Assembly: GCA_030550235.1 (NCBI GenBank)
Contig: JAUQPU010000001.1
Coordinates: 317,068 to 381,067 of the forward strand
DNA from: Thermoproteota archaeon
GTDB taxonomy: Archaea; Thermoproteota; Nitrososphaeria_A; Caldarchaeales; Calditenuaceae
Length of the DNA stretch: 64,000 nt
Direction of reading: 5' to 3'
A program made the translations under genes and the position numbers. A model generated the notes under the pieces. That model was not told the origin of the DNA and made no database searches. It was given only the letters and a program-made list of their open reading frames with translations. Within the stretch, counting starts at the first letter, position 1, and each line of letters starts with the position of its first letter. Shown piece after piece: positions 1-8,610 of the stretch.

Positions 1-841
1 TGAAGTGCTCAAATGGGACTATTGTGAAGCTGTACCTGGCGACAAGGTAGACTCCAGCCTTAACCATAGTTGCTGCATGTATTAGCGCTGAGACCGGTGT
101 GGGACCTTCCATGGCATCCGGGAGCCAGACGTGGAGGGGGAACTGGGCCGACTTCCCCATCGCCCCCCCGAAAGCCAGCAGTAGTATCAGCAACAGGAGG
201 CCCATCTCGACATGCCCTGCAGCTGCCCCATCCTCGATAACCTTTCTAAGCTCGCTAAACTCTAGAGTGTTGAAGGATGCAAACGTTATGAGTATTGAGG
301 CGAGAAGCAGGACATCGCCTATCCTTGTGGTAACGAAGGCCTTGATCGCAGCCTCCCTAGCCTCCCTCCGGTTGACATAGTATCCGATTAAAGCGTAGCT
401 GCATACGCCGACTATCTCCCAGCCAATGTAGAGACCGAGTAAGTTGGAGGAGGTGACTAGGAGGACCATTCCGCCTATGAAGAGTGTCATAAAGAAGAAG
501 TAGCGGCCAACACCCTCCTCATGCGACATATAACCGATCGAGTAGAGCATTATGAGCGTGCCGATTCCCGTGGCAATGAGGGCCATGATGACGGATAGAG
601 GGTCCAGTAGGATTCCTAGGCGCACCGAGCCGCCTCCTGGAAGGCTAATCCATGCGAAATCAACCGTTAGGCTCTTTCCGCCCCAGACCCTTGGAATTAG
701 TGTGAAGGTCAATAGCGCCGAGACGGCCACGACCGCCACTGAGAAAAGCTCCCCTACCCTCCTAGAGAGCTTTATCAGCCCAGGGACTAAGAAGGCAGCG
801 GAGACGGGTAGTAGCCAGATTAGCCACGCCTCAAGCATCAT
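1..841 (-). CDS. nuoL: NADH-quinone oxidoreductase subunit L (NuoL/ND5-like), truncated by window edge
   Basis: Reverse-strand translation from ATG at 841 gives MMLEAWLIWLLPVSAAFLVPG...GWEIVGVCSYALIGYY...KSAQFPLHVWLPDAMEGPTPVSALIHAATMVKAGVYL, the NuoL proton-channel signature. It is not in the ORF track because it runs off the window. Confidence 0.93.
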   Translation of the reverse strand, partial: MMLEAWLIWLLPVSAAFLVPGLIKLSRRVGELFSVAVVAVSALLTFTLIPRVWGGKSLTVDFAWISLPGGGSVRLGILLDPLSVIMALIATGIGTLIMLYSIGYMSHEEGVGRYFFFMTLFIGGMVLLVTSSNLLGLYIGWEIVGVCSYALIGYYVNRREAREAAIKAFVTTRIGDVLLLASILITFASFNTLEFSELRKVIEDGAAAGHVEMGLLLLILLLAFGGAMGKSAQFPLHVWLPDAMEGPTPVSALIHAATMVKAGVYLVARYSFTIVPFEHF

Positions 842-902
842 TAGAAATTGCAAAATGTCAATATTTTAACCCGCTTATCCGGCACAATCAAGCTACCTGG
901 GT

Positions 903-1511
903 CTAAGAGATCCTCTCCAGACATTCTCTAAAATCTTCTACACTCATCTCGGGTGTCAAGATGTATTGGAGGACGTGGTCGCGGTCGGCCACGTATATGA
1001 CTGCACTATGGCTGACGTAGTAGAACTCACCAGCCTTTTCAGCCGACTCATAATCCTCAACCCTTGCCACACCATACAATCTCCAAACCCTCCCTAACTC
1101 TTCAAGCTCACCCGTAAGAGCTATCGCCCCGGGGTAGTACTGCGAGACCCACTTAGCGAGTATTGGAGGTGTGTCACGAGCCGGGTCGACTGTTATGAAG
1201 ATGACGGCGAACTCGTCGGCCTTACCGCCCAGACTTTTCAGAGAATCCGCTATCTTCCTCATAGCCAGAGGGCAAATATCTGGACAGTTTGTATAACCGA
1301 AGAAAAGTATTACAGGTCTGCCCTTAACTGTGCTAAGGCTGAAGCTCCTATTGTACTGGTCCAGTAGCGTAAAGTCTGGCAGACGCTTGCCTCCCGTTAC
1401 TTTAAGGGTCTCATGCTCTTGAGGCGAGAAGATCGGAAGCGATAGAATAAGAAGGGTGGGGAGAGCTATAACGAATAAAAGCGCCACAATCCAAAAGCTT
1501 CTACTTATCAT
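903..1511 (-). CDS. SCO1/SenC family copper-binding thioredoxin-fold protein
   Basis: PVILFFGYTNCPDICPL (CxxxC) and a downstream conserved His (YVSHSAVIYV); N-terminal TM/signal segment. Confidence 0.93.
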   Translation of the reverse strand: MISRSFWIVALLFVIALPTLLILSLPIFSPQEHETLKVTGGKRLPDFTLLDQYNRSFSLSTVKGRPVILFFGYTNCPDICPLAMRKIADSLKSLGGKADEFAVIFITVDPARDTPPILAKWVSQYYPGAIALTGELEELGRVWRLYGVARVEDYESAEKAGEFYYVSHSAVIYVADRDHVLQYILTPEMSVEDFRECLERIS

Positions 1512-2998
1512 CGGGGGCGCTTCTCACTCCTGCTCAGCAGCACCACAGAAAATATAATGCCCAAGCCCAATAGGAATGCTAGAAGGGAGGTCAAGTCTAA
1601 TACTGGTCCTCCACCCCCGCCGAATGCGGCTGCCTTGTAGACGATTAACTTACCCATCATATATGGGTGTATACCGCAGATGTAGCTATAGTTTCCCTCT
1701 TTTGTGAATGTATACGAATATTGGTCGGCGTTCTTCAATATTTCTGATGCGAAGCTCTCCGGCCCAGCTGTCACTGCTATGTTATGTTGGCCAGTGACTT
1801 CTCCAGAGCCTATGCTTAAGACATCATCGTTTATCCAGACAACCTTTGAGCCAACCGGGACACTGGCAACCTTGGGGTAGAAGCTGTTACCCACTATACG
1901 TACCACCACTGGTTCCCCGGGTATGAAGGTCTTTGGCTCTGCAATATCCTCCGGAGAAGGCTCAAAGGGGGCGATAATCCTCTTAATGTCTTGTATCTGG
2001 GCTGGAGGAGGGCCGTTAGGGAGTATCACGTTGGCCCTCTCATTATCGATTTTAGAAGAGATGTAGCCAGCCGATCCTTTGAGCGTCTGTGTTCCGAAGG
2101 CGTGGGTAACCATCAGGAAGTTTCCCTCGGATGGCACACGCCACTCTATGACGTAGGAGTCTGTAGGCCCAACAGTCACTGTCTGGAGCCCCTTCTCAAC
2201 GTTGCTGGGATTCCCCCCATGATATACGTACTCCCAAATTCCACCGACAACGTGGAAGCTTGAGACGAGGTTTGGCCCCACATTCAGGAAGTAGAACCTG
2301 ATATAGTCGCCCGGCCTGGCCTTGATCGGTTCGGTCAGATACCTGAATGCCCTCCCGTTGAACAAGACATAGATTGGATTCCCTTGAGTGAAGTCGCGAC
2401 CATTGGCATAGACCTCGTGCTGGATTAGGAAGACTCTTATGTCAGGTTCGCGTCCCAGCTCCTCCTCCAACCTGTATTTCAGCTTCTTAGGCTCTACCAC
2501 TATCATGCCGTACATACCCGCCATCGTGTGGGTGAGGATACCATGGCCGCCTGGAGCGCAGTGGTACATGTATACTCCCGGAAAGTCCGCCTTGAAGACT
2601 ATCTTCCTAGACTCGCCGGGTGGGACGCTACCCACGAAGAATGATGTCTGAGTATTGGCTGCGTGGATTGAGGCACCATGAGTGTATTTGCCCTCATTCT
2701 TAAGCTCTATTTCTATGACGTCACCTTCCTCGGCATATATGAGTGGGCCTGGCACAGTACCGTTAAAGGTCCATGCCTTCAAGACCACGCCATCGCCGAT
2801 AACGACGTCATTCTCATTAGTTACTAGGAGGAACTGCTTGTTAGGTATAACATCGGGTGGAGGGTTCCCCGGGACATCAGCGGCGTAGACTAGGTTGTTT
2901 AGGCTATAGTACTCGGCCGAGGCAGCTGAGACTATCGTAAGAGATGCGAGGAGAAGAGCTAGACTATATCCTGCTAGCTTAGTCCACAAAGCCATCAA
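1508..2998 (-). CDS. Copper nitrite reductase-like multicopper oxidase fused to a C-terminal plastocyanin-like cupredoxin domain
   Basis: Signal peptide; type-1 Cu motif YHCAPGGHGILTHTMAGMYG; NirK-like FHVVGG and VTHAFG His segments; C-terminal QHNI...YICGIHPYMMGKLIV blue-copper motif; terminal TM helix. Confidence 0.85.
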   Translation of the reverse strand: MMALWTKLAGYSLALLLASLTIVSAASAEYYSLNNLVYAADVPGNPPPDVIPNKQFLLVTNENDVVIGDGVVLKAWTFNGTVPGPLIYAEEGDVIEIELKNEGKYTHGASIHAANTQTSFFVGSVPPGESRKIVFKADFPGVYMYHCAPGGHGILTHTMAGMYGMIVVEPKKLKYRLEEELGREPDIRVFLIQHEVYANGRDFTQGNPIYVLFNGRAFRYLTEPIKARPGDYIRFYFLNVGPNLVSSFHVVGGIWEYVYHGGNPSNVEKGLQTVTVGPTDSYVIEWRVPSEGNFLMVTHAFGTQTLKGSAGYISSKIDNERANVILPNGPPPAQIQDIKRIIAPFEPSPEDIAEPKTFIPGEPVVVRIVGNSFYPKVASVPVGSKVVWINDDVLSIGSGEVTGQHNIAVTAGPESFASEILKNADQYSYTFTKEGNYSYICGIHPYMMGKLIVYKAAAFGGGGGPVLDLTSLLAFLLGLGIIFSVVLLSRSEKRPR

Positions 2999-3157
2999 CT
3001 CGATCTATTATGGTGGAGGCAGAGAATTAGCTGTGAATGGAAACAGTAATTCAACTTTCTTGCTACTTTTTGCATATTTTTGTATAAAGTTTCATAAATT
3101 ACCGGCTTAGAAGTTCTTATACAAGTTGAAGAGTCTTTAATAACCTCTCTATAGGGT

Positions 3158-3817
3158 TTGGTTCAGATGCCGCGAACACCTCTCCGTACTCTCATCCTCA
3201 TAAAAGATTCAGACTGTAAGGTATGCCGCCTCTTTGAAGAAGGAAGCATTGAAGGTGTATTCAAGCATTTGAGATGTGGTGAAACTACCTCCACCCATTT
3301 GATTCAGATGACACGTAGGAGGCGGTCAGATGGCGCTAAGCTGCAACTGCGTGGTGTCTCGGCGTACCGCATGTCAGCTGGATTATACCTCATAGAATCA
3401 CCGAGCTGCACCGCCTGCAAGGTTATTTCGAGCTCCCCATCAATACCCCGGCAGGCCATTTACATCCCCCGAGTTGGCATAGTCTTCAACCTCCTCACAC
3501 CAGGCCCTAGGGTGTCAAAGAAGATTGTAGAGAGGCTGACCTACGCGGGGAAGGATGTCCAAGTAATTGAGGAGACACAATTCTTACTGCCCCGCGTCCT
3601 CACGGATCGGCAATATATGGTACTGGTCACGGCGATAAGGATGGGGTACCTCAACACTCCGAGGGAGGTGTCTCTCTCAGAGCTCTCCTCTGCAGTCGGC
3701 CTCTCAAAATCCACAGTGTATAAGCATTTGAAGGCTGCCCTTAAGAAACTAGCTCTAGAGGCTTATCTCCAGTACGAGCCTACACGAGGGCAGCGTAGAG
3801 TATCATTAATATATTGA
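3158..3817 (+). CDS. Bat-type (HTH_10 family) transcriptional regulator with paired cysteines
   Basis: C-terminal LTDRQYMVLVTAIRMGYLNTPREVSLSELSSAVGLSKSTVYKHLKAALKKL matches the bacterio-opsin-activator HTH; N-terminal half carries CKVC and CTAC. TTG start, or ATG at 3167. Confidence 0.8.
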   Translation: MVQMPRTPLRTLILIKDSDCKVCRLFEEGSIEGVFKHLRCGETTSTHLIQMTRRRRSDGAKLQLRGVSAYRMSAGLYLIESPSCTACKVISSSPSIPRQAIYIPRVGIVFNLLTPGPRVSKKIVERLTYAGKDVQVIEETQFLLPRVLTDRQYMVLVTAIRMGYLNTPREVSLSELSSAVGLSKSTVYKHLKAALKKLALEAYLQYEPTRGQRRVSLIY

Positions 3818-3839
3818 TGATAAGCCATCTTGTAGCGTT

Positions 3840-4508
3840 ATGAGGATACTTCAAGTTAGTGATATTCATGGCTCAAGAAGAGGCGCGGCTATGGTTGGTA
3901 AGAAGGCTGTGAGTGTCGGCGCGGAACTCGTGCTTGTTGTGGGCGACATTACTAATTTCGGCGATGTCGAGGAGGCTGAAAGTATTCTCTCCACAATCTT
4001 TAGTGAGGCAAAAATACCTGTTGCCTTCGTGCCCGGTAACTGCGATCCACCTCAGCTACTGAGCCACAACCCGAAAACCGAGAATCTCATCAATATTCAC
4101 GCGAAGAGACGCAACATCTTGGGGTACGAGTTCGTCGGCTTAGGTGGGAGTAGGCACACGCCACACAGAGGCACATGGATTGAATTTAGCGAGGAGGAAC
4201 TGGACGAGATGCTGTCAAGCATTAAGGCTGAGGACCTGAGGAACTGGGTTCTCGTCTCTCACAATCCCCCCAGCGGCGTTGAGGCCTCAAAAGCAGGCTC
4301 AGGCGTCGATCTTGGAAGCATCTCGATCAGAAGGTTTGTTGAACATTATAAGCCAATGGTGGTGTGCTGCGGACATGTCCATGAAGCAAGGAGCATATCG
4401 CATCTAAGCGGTATACCCGTTGTAAACGCTGGGCCGGTGAAGGATGGTTACTGCGCGGTCTTAGAGCTGCATGAGGGTCACGCTCACGCGCAGCTAGACA
4501 CCCTCTAA
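3840..4508 (+). CDS. Metallophosphoesterase (calcineurin-like)
   Basis: LQVSDIHGS, VVGDITNFG, VPGNCD, VSHNPP, CGHVHEAR motifs. Confidence 0.9.
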   Translation: MRILQVSDIHGSRRGAAMVGKKAVSVGAELVLVVGDITNFGDVEEAESILSTIFSEAKIPVAFVPGNCDPPQLLSHNPKTENLINIHAKRRNILGYEFVGLGGSRHTPHRGTWIEFSEEELDEMLSSIKAEDLRNWVLVSHNPPSGVEASKAGSGVDLGSISIRRFVEHYKPMVVCCGHVHEARSISHLSGIPVVNAGPVKDGYCAVLELHEGHAHAQLDTL

Positions 4509-5002
4509 ACAATACGTCTACCATCTAGTGCCTTCTCGATTTGGCCTAACAGGAACAAGGCGGTATCTCTCGGGTCAATAGGCCAAACATAGATTATGGG
4601 CTTCTCACAACTTAGCCTTGCCTCCTCGATGGTTGAGGGTATCTCATCCTCAGAGTGGTGGCCTCCACGTGTCAACATGACCGTAGACACAACTATTACA
4701 TCAACATCAGACTTGCAGGCCTCTTTAAGCGCCTCAAGCAGGGTGGGTTTGCAGAACTCATTAAAAGCAATCCAGACATTTGCGAACTTACCTATCCTCT
4801 TCAACTCATTCCCAATCTCCATTAGCCCGTAGAAGTAAGGGTCGTTCTCTGGTGTCCTACTCCAGGAGGATATCTCCTCTTCTAGTCGCTTGAAACGGGC
4901 ATCTTCAATCGCTGTCCTCCGTCTCGCCATGAGCTCAAAGTACTCACCCAAAATTTCTCGCGGTATGTCTTTTGGCAGCTCACCATGCCCAACCAGCACC
5001 AC
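4505..5002 (-). CDS. CbiX-like sirohydrochlorin cobaltochelatase family protein
   Basis: VLVGHGE N-terminus; FNEFCKPTLLEAL and VVSTVMLTRGGHHSEDEIPSTI chelatase-fold motifs. Confidence 0.8.
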   Translation of the reverse strand: MVLVGHGELPKDIPREILGEYFELMARRRTAIEDARFKRLEEEISSWSRTPENDPYFYGLMEIGNELKRIGKFANVWIAFNEFCKPTLLEALKEACKSDVDVIVVSTVMLTRGGHHSEDEIPSTIEEARLSCEKPIIYVWPIDPRDTALFLLGQIEKALDGRRIV

Positions 5003-5058
5003 TCCAATCCTAGGACCTTGTCCTTAACTCATCCAACCACCATTAAAGTCCCGCTATC

Positions 5059-6645
5059 CTAGCTGGGTGCAGACTCATAGGACTCCTCCGCCTCCTCAGC
5101 CTCAAGTCTTTCAACCTCTTTCACCATTTCATCAGTGACCCCAATCTTCTTTAATAGCCCCCTTATATCCGGGGGCTCCATATCGGCGAGTTCGGCTGAG
5201 AACTTCGCAATCTTTGGAAGATACTTGGCGTAAATGTTGAGCCTCTTCTTTACTGCCTCTCCTTTCTCAAGCCTGCTCAAATAGTTCCTGAGATGTCTTG
5301 CACATTCTCTAACTGCAAGGGTTAACTCTCTCTCAATTTCGGGTCTGTCTGCTATCGCCTCCTTCCCCACAGTCTTGTAGGGTATCTTTGGGGAGCAGAT
5401 ACTCGTGATGACGGCCAAAGGAGCTAGTTTAGGAACCTTGTATGCGGCCCAATCCACTCTCTCAGATATCACCTTCCAAGATACATCCGCTCTCTCATCA
5501 TAAAGGAGAGGAATCTTGTTTGCGAATCTGTATAGGTGGATATCTTCTGACAGGGGTATATTCCCACCCCAGGCCACAGCCACCTCCACAATGAAGGGTA
5601 TTCCGGAGTAGCTTGAAGGTGGCCTCTGAACTATATGGTAAAACTCGGGCTTGAGAAGAGACTTTACACCGGCCTCGAGGAATGAGACGCCCACTGGCGA
5701 TAGGGAGGTGGTGTCGGGCGCGCGGAAGCCCTGATAATTCTTCATCACACCTACAAGCCTCGCTATCTGCTCATGCGTCAAGTCAGAGGGCCTAGTCTGT
5801 GGGTCTATCTCTGCAAGCTTAAGCACCTCAAGGGCTGTTTTCTCACCCACCCTCTGAAACTCCTCGATAAGCATCCTCAAGACGCTTCTCGCCTTTGTAT
5901 CGCTCGCAATCCTGCTTACCGTCTCCGCATCAACACCCTGTGGGTGTGGCTTAGCCTCTTTAGGAGGTTCAGGAACTTGGCCGGTTACGCGCTTAAAGAA
6001 GTAGAAGCGGCCTTTCGGATCTATGAATGAGATGTTCGCGTGAGGATTGATGAGGGATGTCATCGCTAGGTATTCTATTATCTTTGACTTGCTCGTGCTA
6101 TAGTCTGCCTCTAAGGTGAAATCTACGATTGTGCCACGCCAACCCATCTTATTCTCGACTACTCTCCTCTCTATAACGCGCGGCTCATTCGAAACAATAT
6201 CAATCATTAACTCATACTCGAATATTTTTGCCCCACCTCTGCTGGATGTCACCTTGAATGACCTGTTGGTGGTTATTTGACCGTATAGGAGCGCCATGGT
6301 CCCTCCTACTCCGAACGTGCCCCTTGACTGCTTGAAGCCGTATTTGCTTCCGAAGAGAATTGTTCCAAAGGCCTTGGGGATGTAGTCGCCGTCTACACCT
6401 ATTCCGTTATCCCTGACGATCAGTCGGTATATCTCGTTTCCACTATCACTCACTGCCCCCTCGGAGTAAAGTTCGACCGAGATCTCGGGAAGTATCCTCC
6501 CTATCTCGCAGGCGTCCAGAGAGTTTTCAACAAGCTCCCTGATACTCATGTATAGCGACCTGGCGGGGCTACTGAAGCCCGCGATATCCCTGTTACGGTA
6601 GAAGAAGTCCGCTGGCGAGATCTGTTCGAACTTTACTTCAACCAT
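5059..6645 (-). CDS. top6B: DNA topoisomerase VI subunit B
   Basis: GHKL ATPase motifs LVENSLDACE, VRDNGIGV, GTFGVGGTMALLYGQ, then a transducer domain. Confidence 0.96.
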   Translation of the reverse strand: MVEVKFEQISPADFFYRNRDIAGFSSPARSLYMSIRELVENSLDACEIGRILPEISVELYSEGAVSDSGNEIYRLIVRDNGIGVDGDYIPKAFGTILFGSKYGFKQSRGTFGVGGTMALLYGQITTNRSFKVTSSRGGAKIFEYELMIDIVSNEPRVIERRVVENKMGWRGTIVDFTLEADYSTSKSKIIEYLAMTSLINPHANISFIDPKGRFYFFKRVTGQVPEPPKEAKPHPQGVDAETVSRIASDTKARSVLRMLIEEFQRVGEKTALEVLKLAEIDPQTRPSDLTHEQIARLVGVMKNYQGFRAPDTTSLSPVGVSFLEAGVKSLLKPEFYHIVQRPPSSYSGIPFIVEVAVAWGGNIPLSEDIHLYRFANKIPLLYDERADVSWKVISERVDWAAYKVPKLAPLAVITSICSPKIPYKTVGKEAIADRPEIERELTLAVRECARHLRNYLSRLEKGEAVKKRLNIYAKYLPKIAKFSAELADMEPPDIRGLLKKIGVTDEMVKEVERLEAEEAEESYESAPS

Positions 6646-6751
6646 CTATATCTATCTTTTCCTACCTCCTAATAGACTCATGCCCCAATTCGGCATGGAT
6701 AATGTCTAAGGGGAATGGCACGAAGCAGTTTTTGATGAGACCTGAAGGCTG

Positions 6752-7318
6752 CTAGTACATACGTTTAAACTTCCTCTTCTGGGCATATCCGTCTAGGAAC
6801 TTATAGACCGAGCTATGCGGCGCCCCGTTGATAAGCATCTCAACTGCCTCCCTAGCCGCCTCCACGTCTCCAGTACTCCCAATAATGGCGACTGTGTTGT
6901 GTCCCACGGAGACGTAGACGTGTGCCGTCTCCTCTATTATCCTCCGTGTCTTTCCCCCAGTCCCAATTATCCTAGCCTTGATCCTGGTATTATCCTCCTT
7001 ATCTTTCCCTGTGTAGGGGGATAAATCAATCACCGACAAGACCATCTCGTCCTGAGCAAGTGTCAGCGCCCTCTCGGGGCTGAAGCCTAGCCCGATGGCC
7101 TCAACCACGTCTCTAGCTTTAAACAGGTTTACAGGGTCCCAACTCTTTGAAGTGTCTGATCGCGGTGTAATCTCCACAATCCCCTCTCCCGAGTCTACTT
7201 TAAGTGAGACGTTCAATCTCTCCTCAATCTCCTTCTTGACGCTTCCTCCACTCCCTATCAAGACAGGGAGCCTCTCGAGCGGGATTCGCGCTATGAAACG
7301 GGTCTGGGGGGTTGACAA
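6752..7318 (-). CDS. KH-domain RNA-binding protein, Pno1/Dim2-like
   Basis: Two KH-like modules: LIGSGGSVKKEIEERL and RIIGTGGKTRRIIEETAHVYVSV. Confidence 0.9.
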   Translation of the reverse strand: MSTPQTRFIARIPLERLPVLIGSGGSVKKEIEERLNVSLKVDSGEGIVEITPRSDTSKSWDPVNLFKARDVVEAIGLGFSPERALTLAQDEMVLSVIDLSPYTGKDKEDNTRIKARIIGTGGKTRRIIEETAHVYVSVGHNTVAIIGSTGDVEAAREAVEMLINGAPHSSVYKFLDGYAQKRKFKRMY

Positions 7319-7367
7319 CTCCTAACCACCTATTTAGCTGGTAATTGATAGATTTATTCCTCCCGTC

Positions 7368-7952
7368 CTACTTTTTCTCTTCCTGCCCAGGCGGCTGCTG
7401 GCTGCTTGAGGAGGGCATAACCTCCTGTATCTTCCGCCGTATTGCGGAGGGGTTATCCTCTACACCCAGAAGCTCTGCAAAGAGCCTACTCGTCTTAAGC
7501 AGTGAGGACCGCCCCTTTCTCTCAATCTCTACGAGCCCTCGCTCAACAAGCTCCCTTATCTGTGTATAGGCGCGGCCTCCCCTGATAGCAGCGACGGTCG
7601 ATTTTTCTACTGGCTGATGATACGCAATAAATGATAGCGTCCTTAGGACTCCTATGCTTAGAACAGTTCTTCCCACATGTCTCTTGACAAGCGCCAGCCA
7701 CTCGGGCTTAACATGCATCATAAATCTCTCGCCCCGGAACCTAGAGATTGTAAACGCCCTGCCAGACTCCTCATACTCCCTCCTCAGCTCCTCCAAGACG
7801 GCCTCCACCCTCTTCCTACTCCTCAATCCGGATAATACCCTAAGCCGCTCAAGCGTGAGTGGCCTATCGCTTAGGAAGAGTGCTGCCTCTATCAGGGGCT
7901 TGGCCAGTGCCTCGCTCCTTCCCTCTTCTTCTGGCCTAGCTTTCTTCGACAT
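7368..7952 (-). CDS. scpB: Segregation and condensation protein ScpB
   Basis: IEAALFLSDRPLTLERLRVLSG... and FIAYHQPVEKSTVAAIRGGRAYTQIRELVERGLVEIERKGRSSLL; tandem winged-helix pattern. Start taken at the internal Met (MSKKARPEEE). Confidence 0.88.
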   Translation of the reverse strand: MSKKARPEEEGRSEALAKPLIEAALFLSDRPLTLERLRVLSGLRSRKRVEAVLEELRREYEESGRAFTISRFRGERFMMHVKPEWLALVKRHVGRTVLSIGVLRTLSFIAYHQPVEKSTVAAIRGGRAYTQIRELVERGLVEIERKGRSSLLKTSRLFAELLGVEDNPSAIRRKIQEVMPSSSSQQPPGQEEKK

Positions 7953-8610
7953 TCTGCACCCTCCGCCTAAGGAATATTCTACCAGTCTGCTCGTCCTCGA
8001 AGAGCTCGACAGCACCTCTGCCAGCTGCGATTAGCAGAAGGATGAATCTTCTGGCGGCTTCGAGCCTATCAACGCCCTTAAAAAGCTCGATTAAGGGGAG
8101 GTTATCCACTTCGCTGAGAAGTTCCTCGAGAAATTTAATGAAATCTTCAACCTCCTCCTCGATCTTGACCAGATAGCTGTCCAGGTTTATATCTGTCTGG
8201 AGTGTCTTGGCCGCTGTCGGCGCTGTTGCCGCTGTCTCTAGGACTGCTCTGAGAGCGTTTACGATCTCTAGAATAGTTGTTCCTAGCATTCCCGGCTTGA
8301 CTGGTATGTCGATTACTGGGGGGATGAGTAGGTCGGGCTTCGGCTTGGCCTCAGGCTCTCTCGCTGGATTGAGGAGGTTCTCAGACCTCACTCGGTGGAT
8401 GTAGGAGGCGCCCCAGAGGGCAACCCCCTCTTGGGGAAGCGTGAGCTTCTCTGAGGAAACAATTTCACGGAGCTGGGAGAGCAGCGTACTAAGGTTTAGT
8501 CTAAGAATGAGGCTCTTGCTGAGAAGATGGACCGCTAGCAGGATGTGCCAGTCGATCTCCTCAGGATTGATTTTCCTCGAGCCTCGTGACGACAACTCTT
8601 GACTCACCAT
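7936..8610 (-). CDS. scpA: Segregation and condensation protein ScpA
   Basis: PEEIDWHILLAVHLLSKSLILRLNL and C-terminal VELFEDEQTGRIFLRR; sits between SMC and ScpB. Start uncertain (ORF extends to 8658). Confidence 0.82.
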   Translation of the reverse strand: MVSQELSSRGSRKINPEEIDWHILLAVHLLSKSLILRLNLSTLLSQLREIVSSEKLTLPQEGVALWGASYIHRVRSENLLNPAREPEAKPKPDLLIPPVIDIPVKPGMLGTTILEIVNALRAVLETAATAPTAAKTLQTDINLDSYLVKIEEEVEDFIKFLEELLSEVDNLPLIELFKGVDRLEAARRFILLLIAAGRGAVELFEDEQTGRIFLRRRVQNVEES

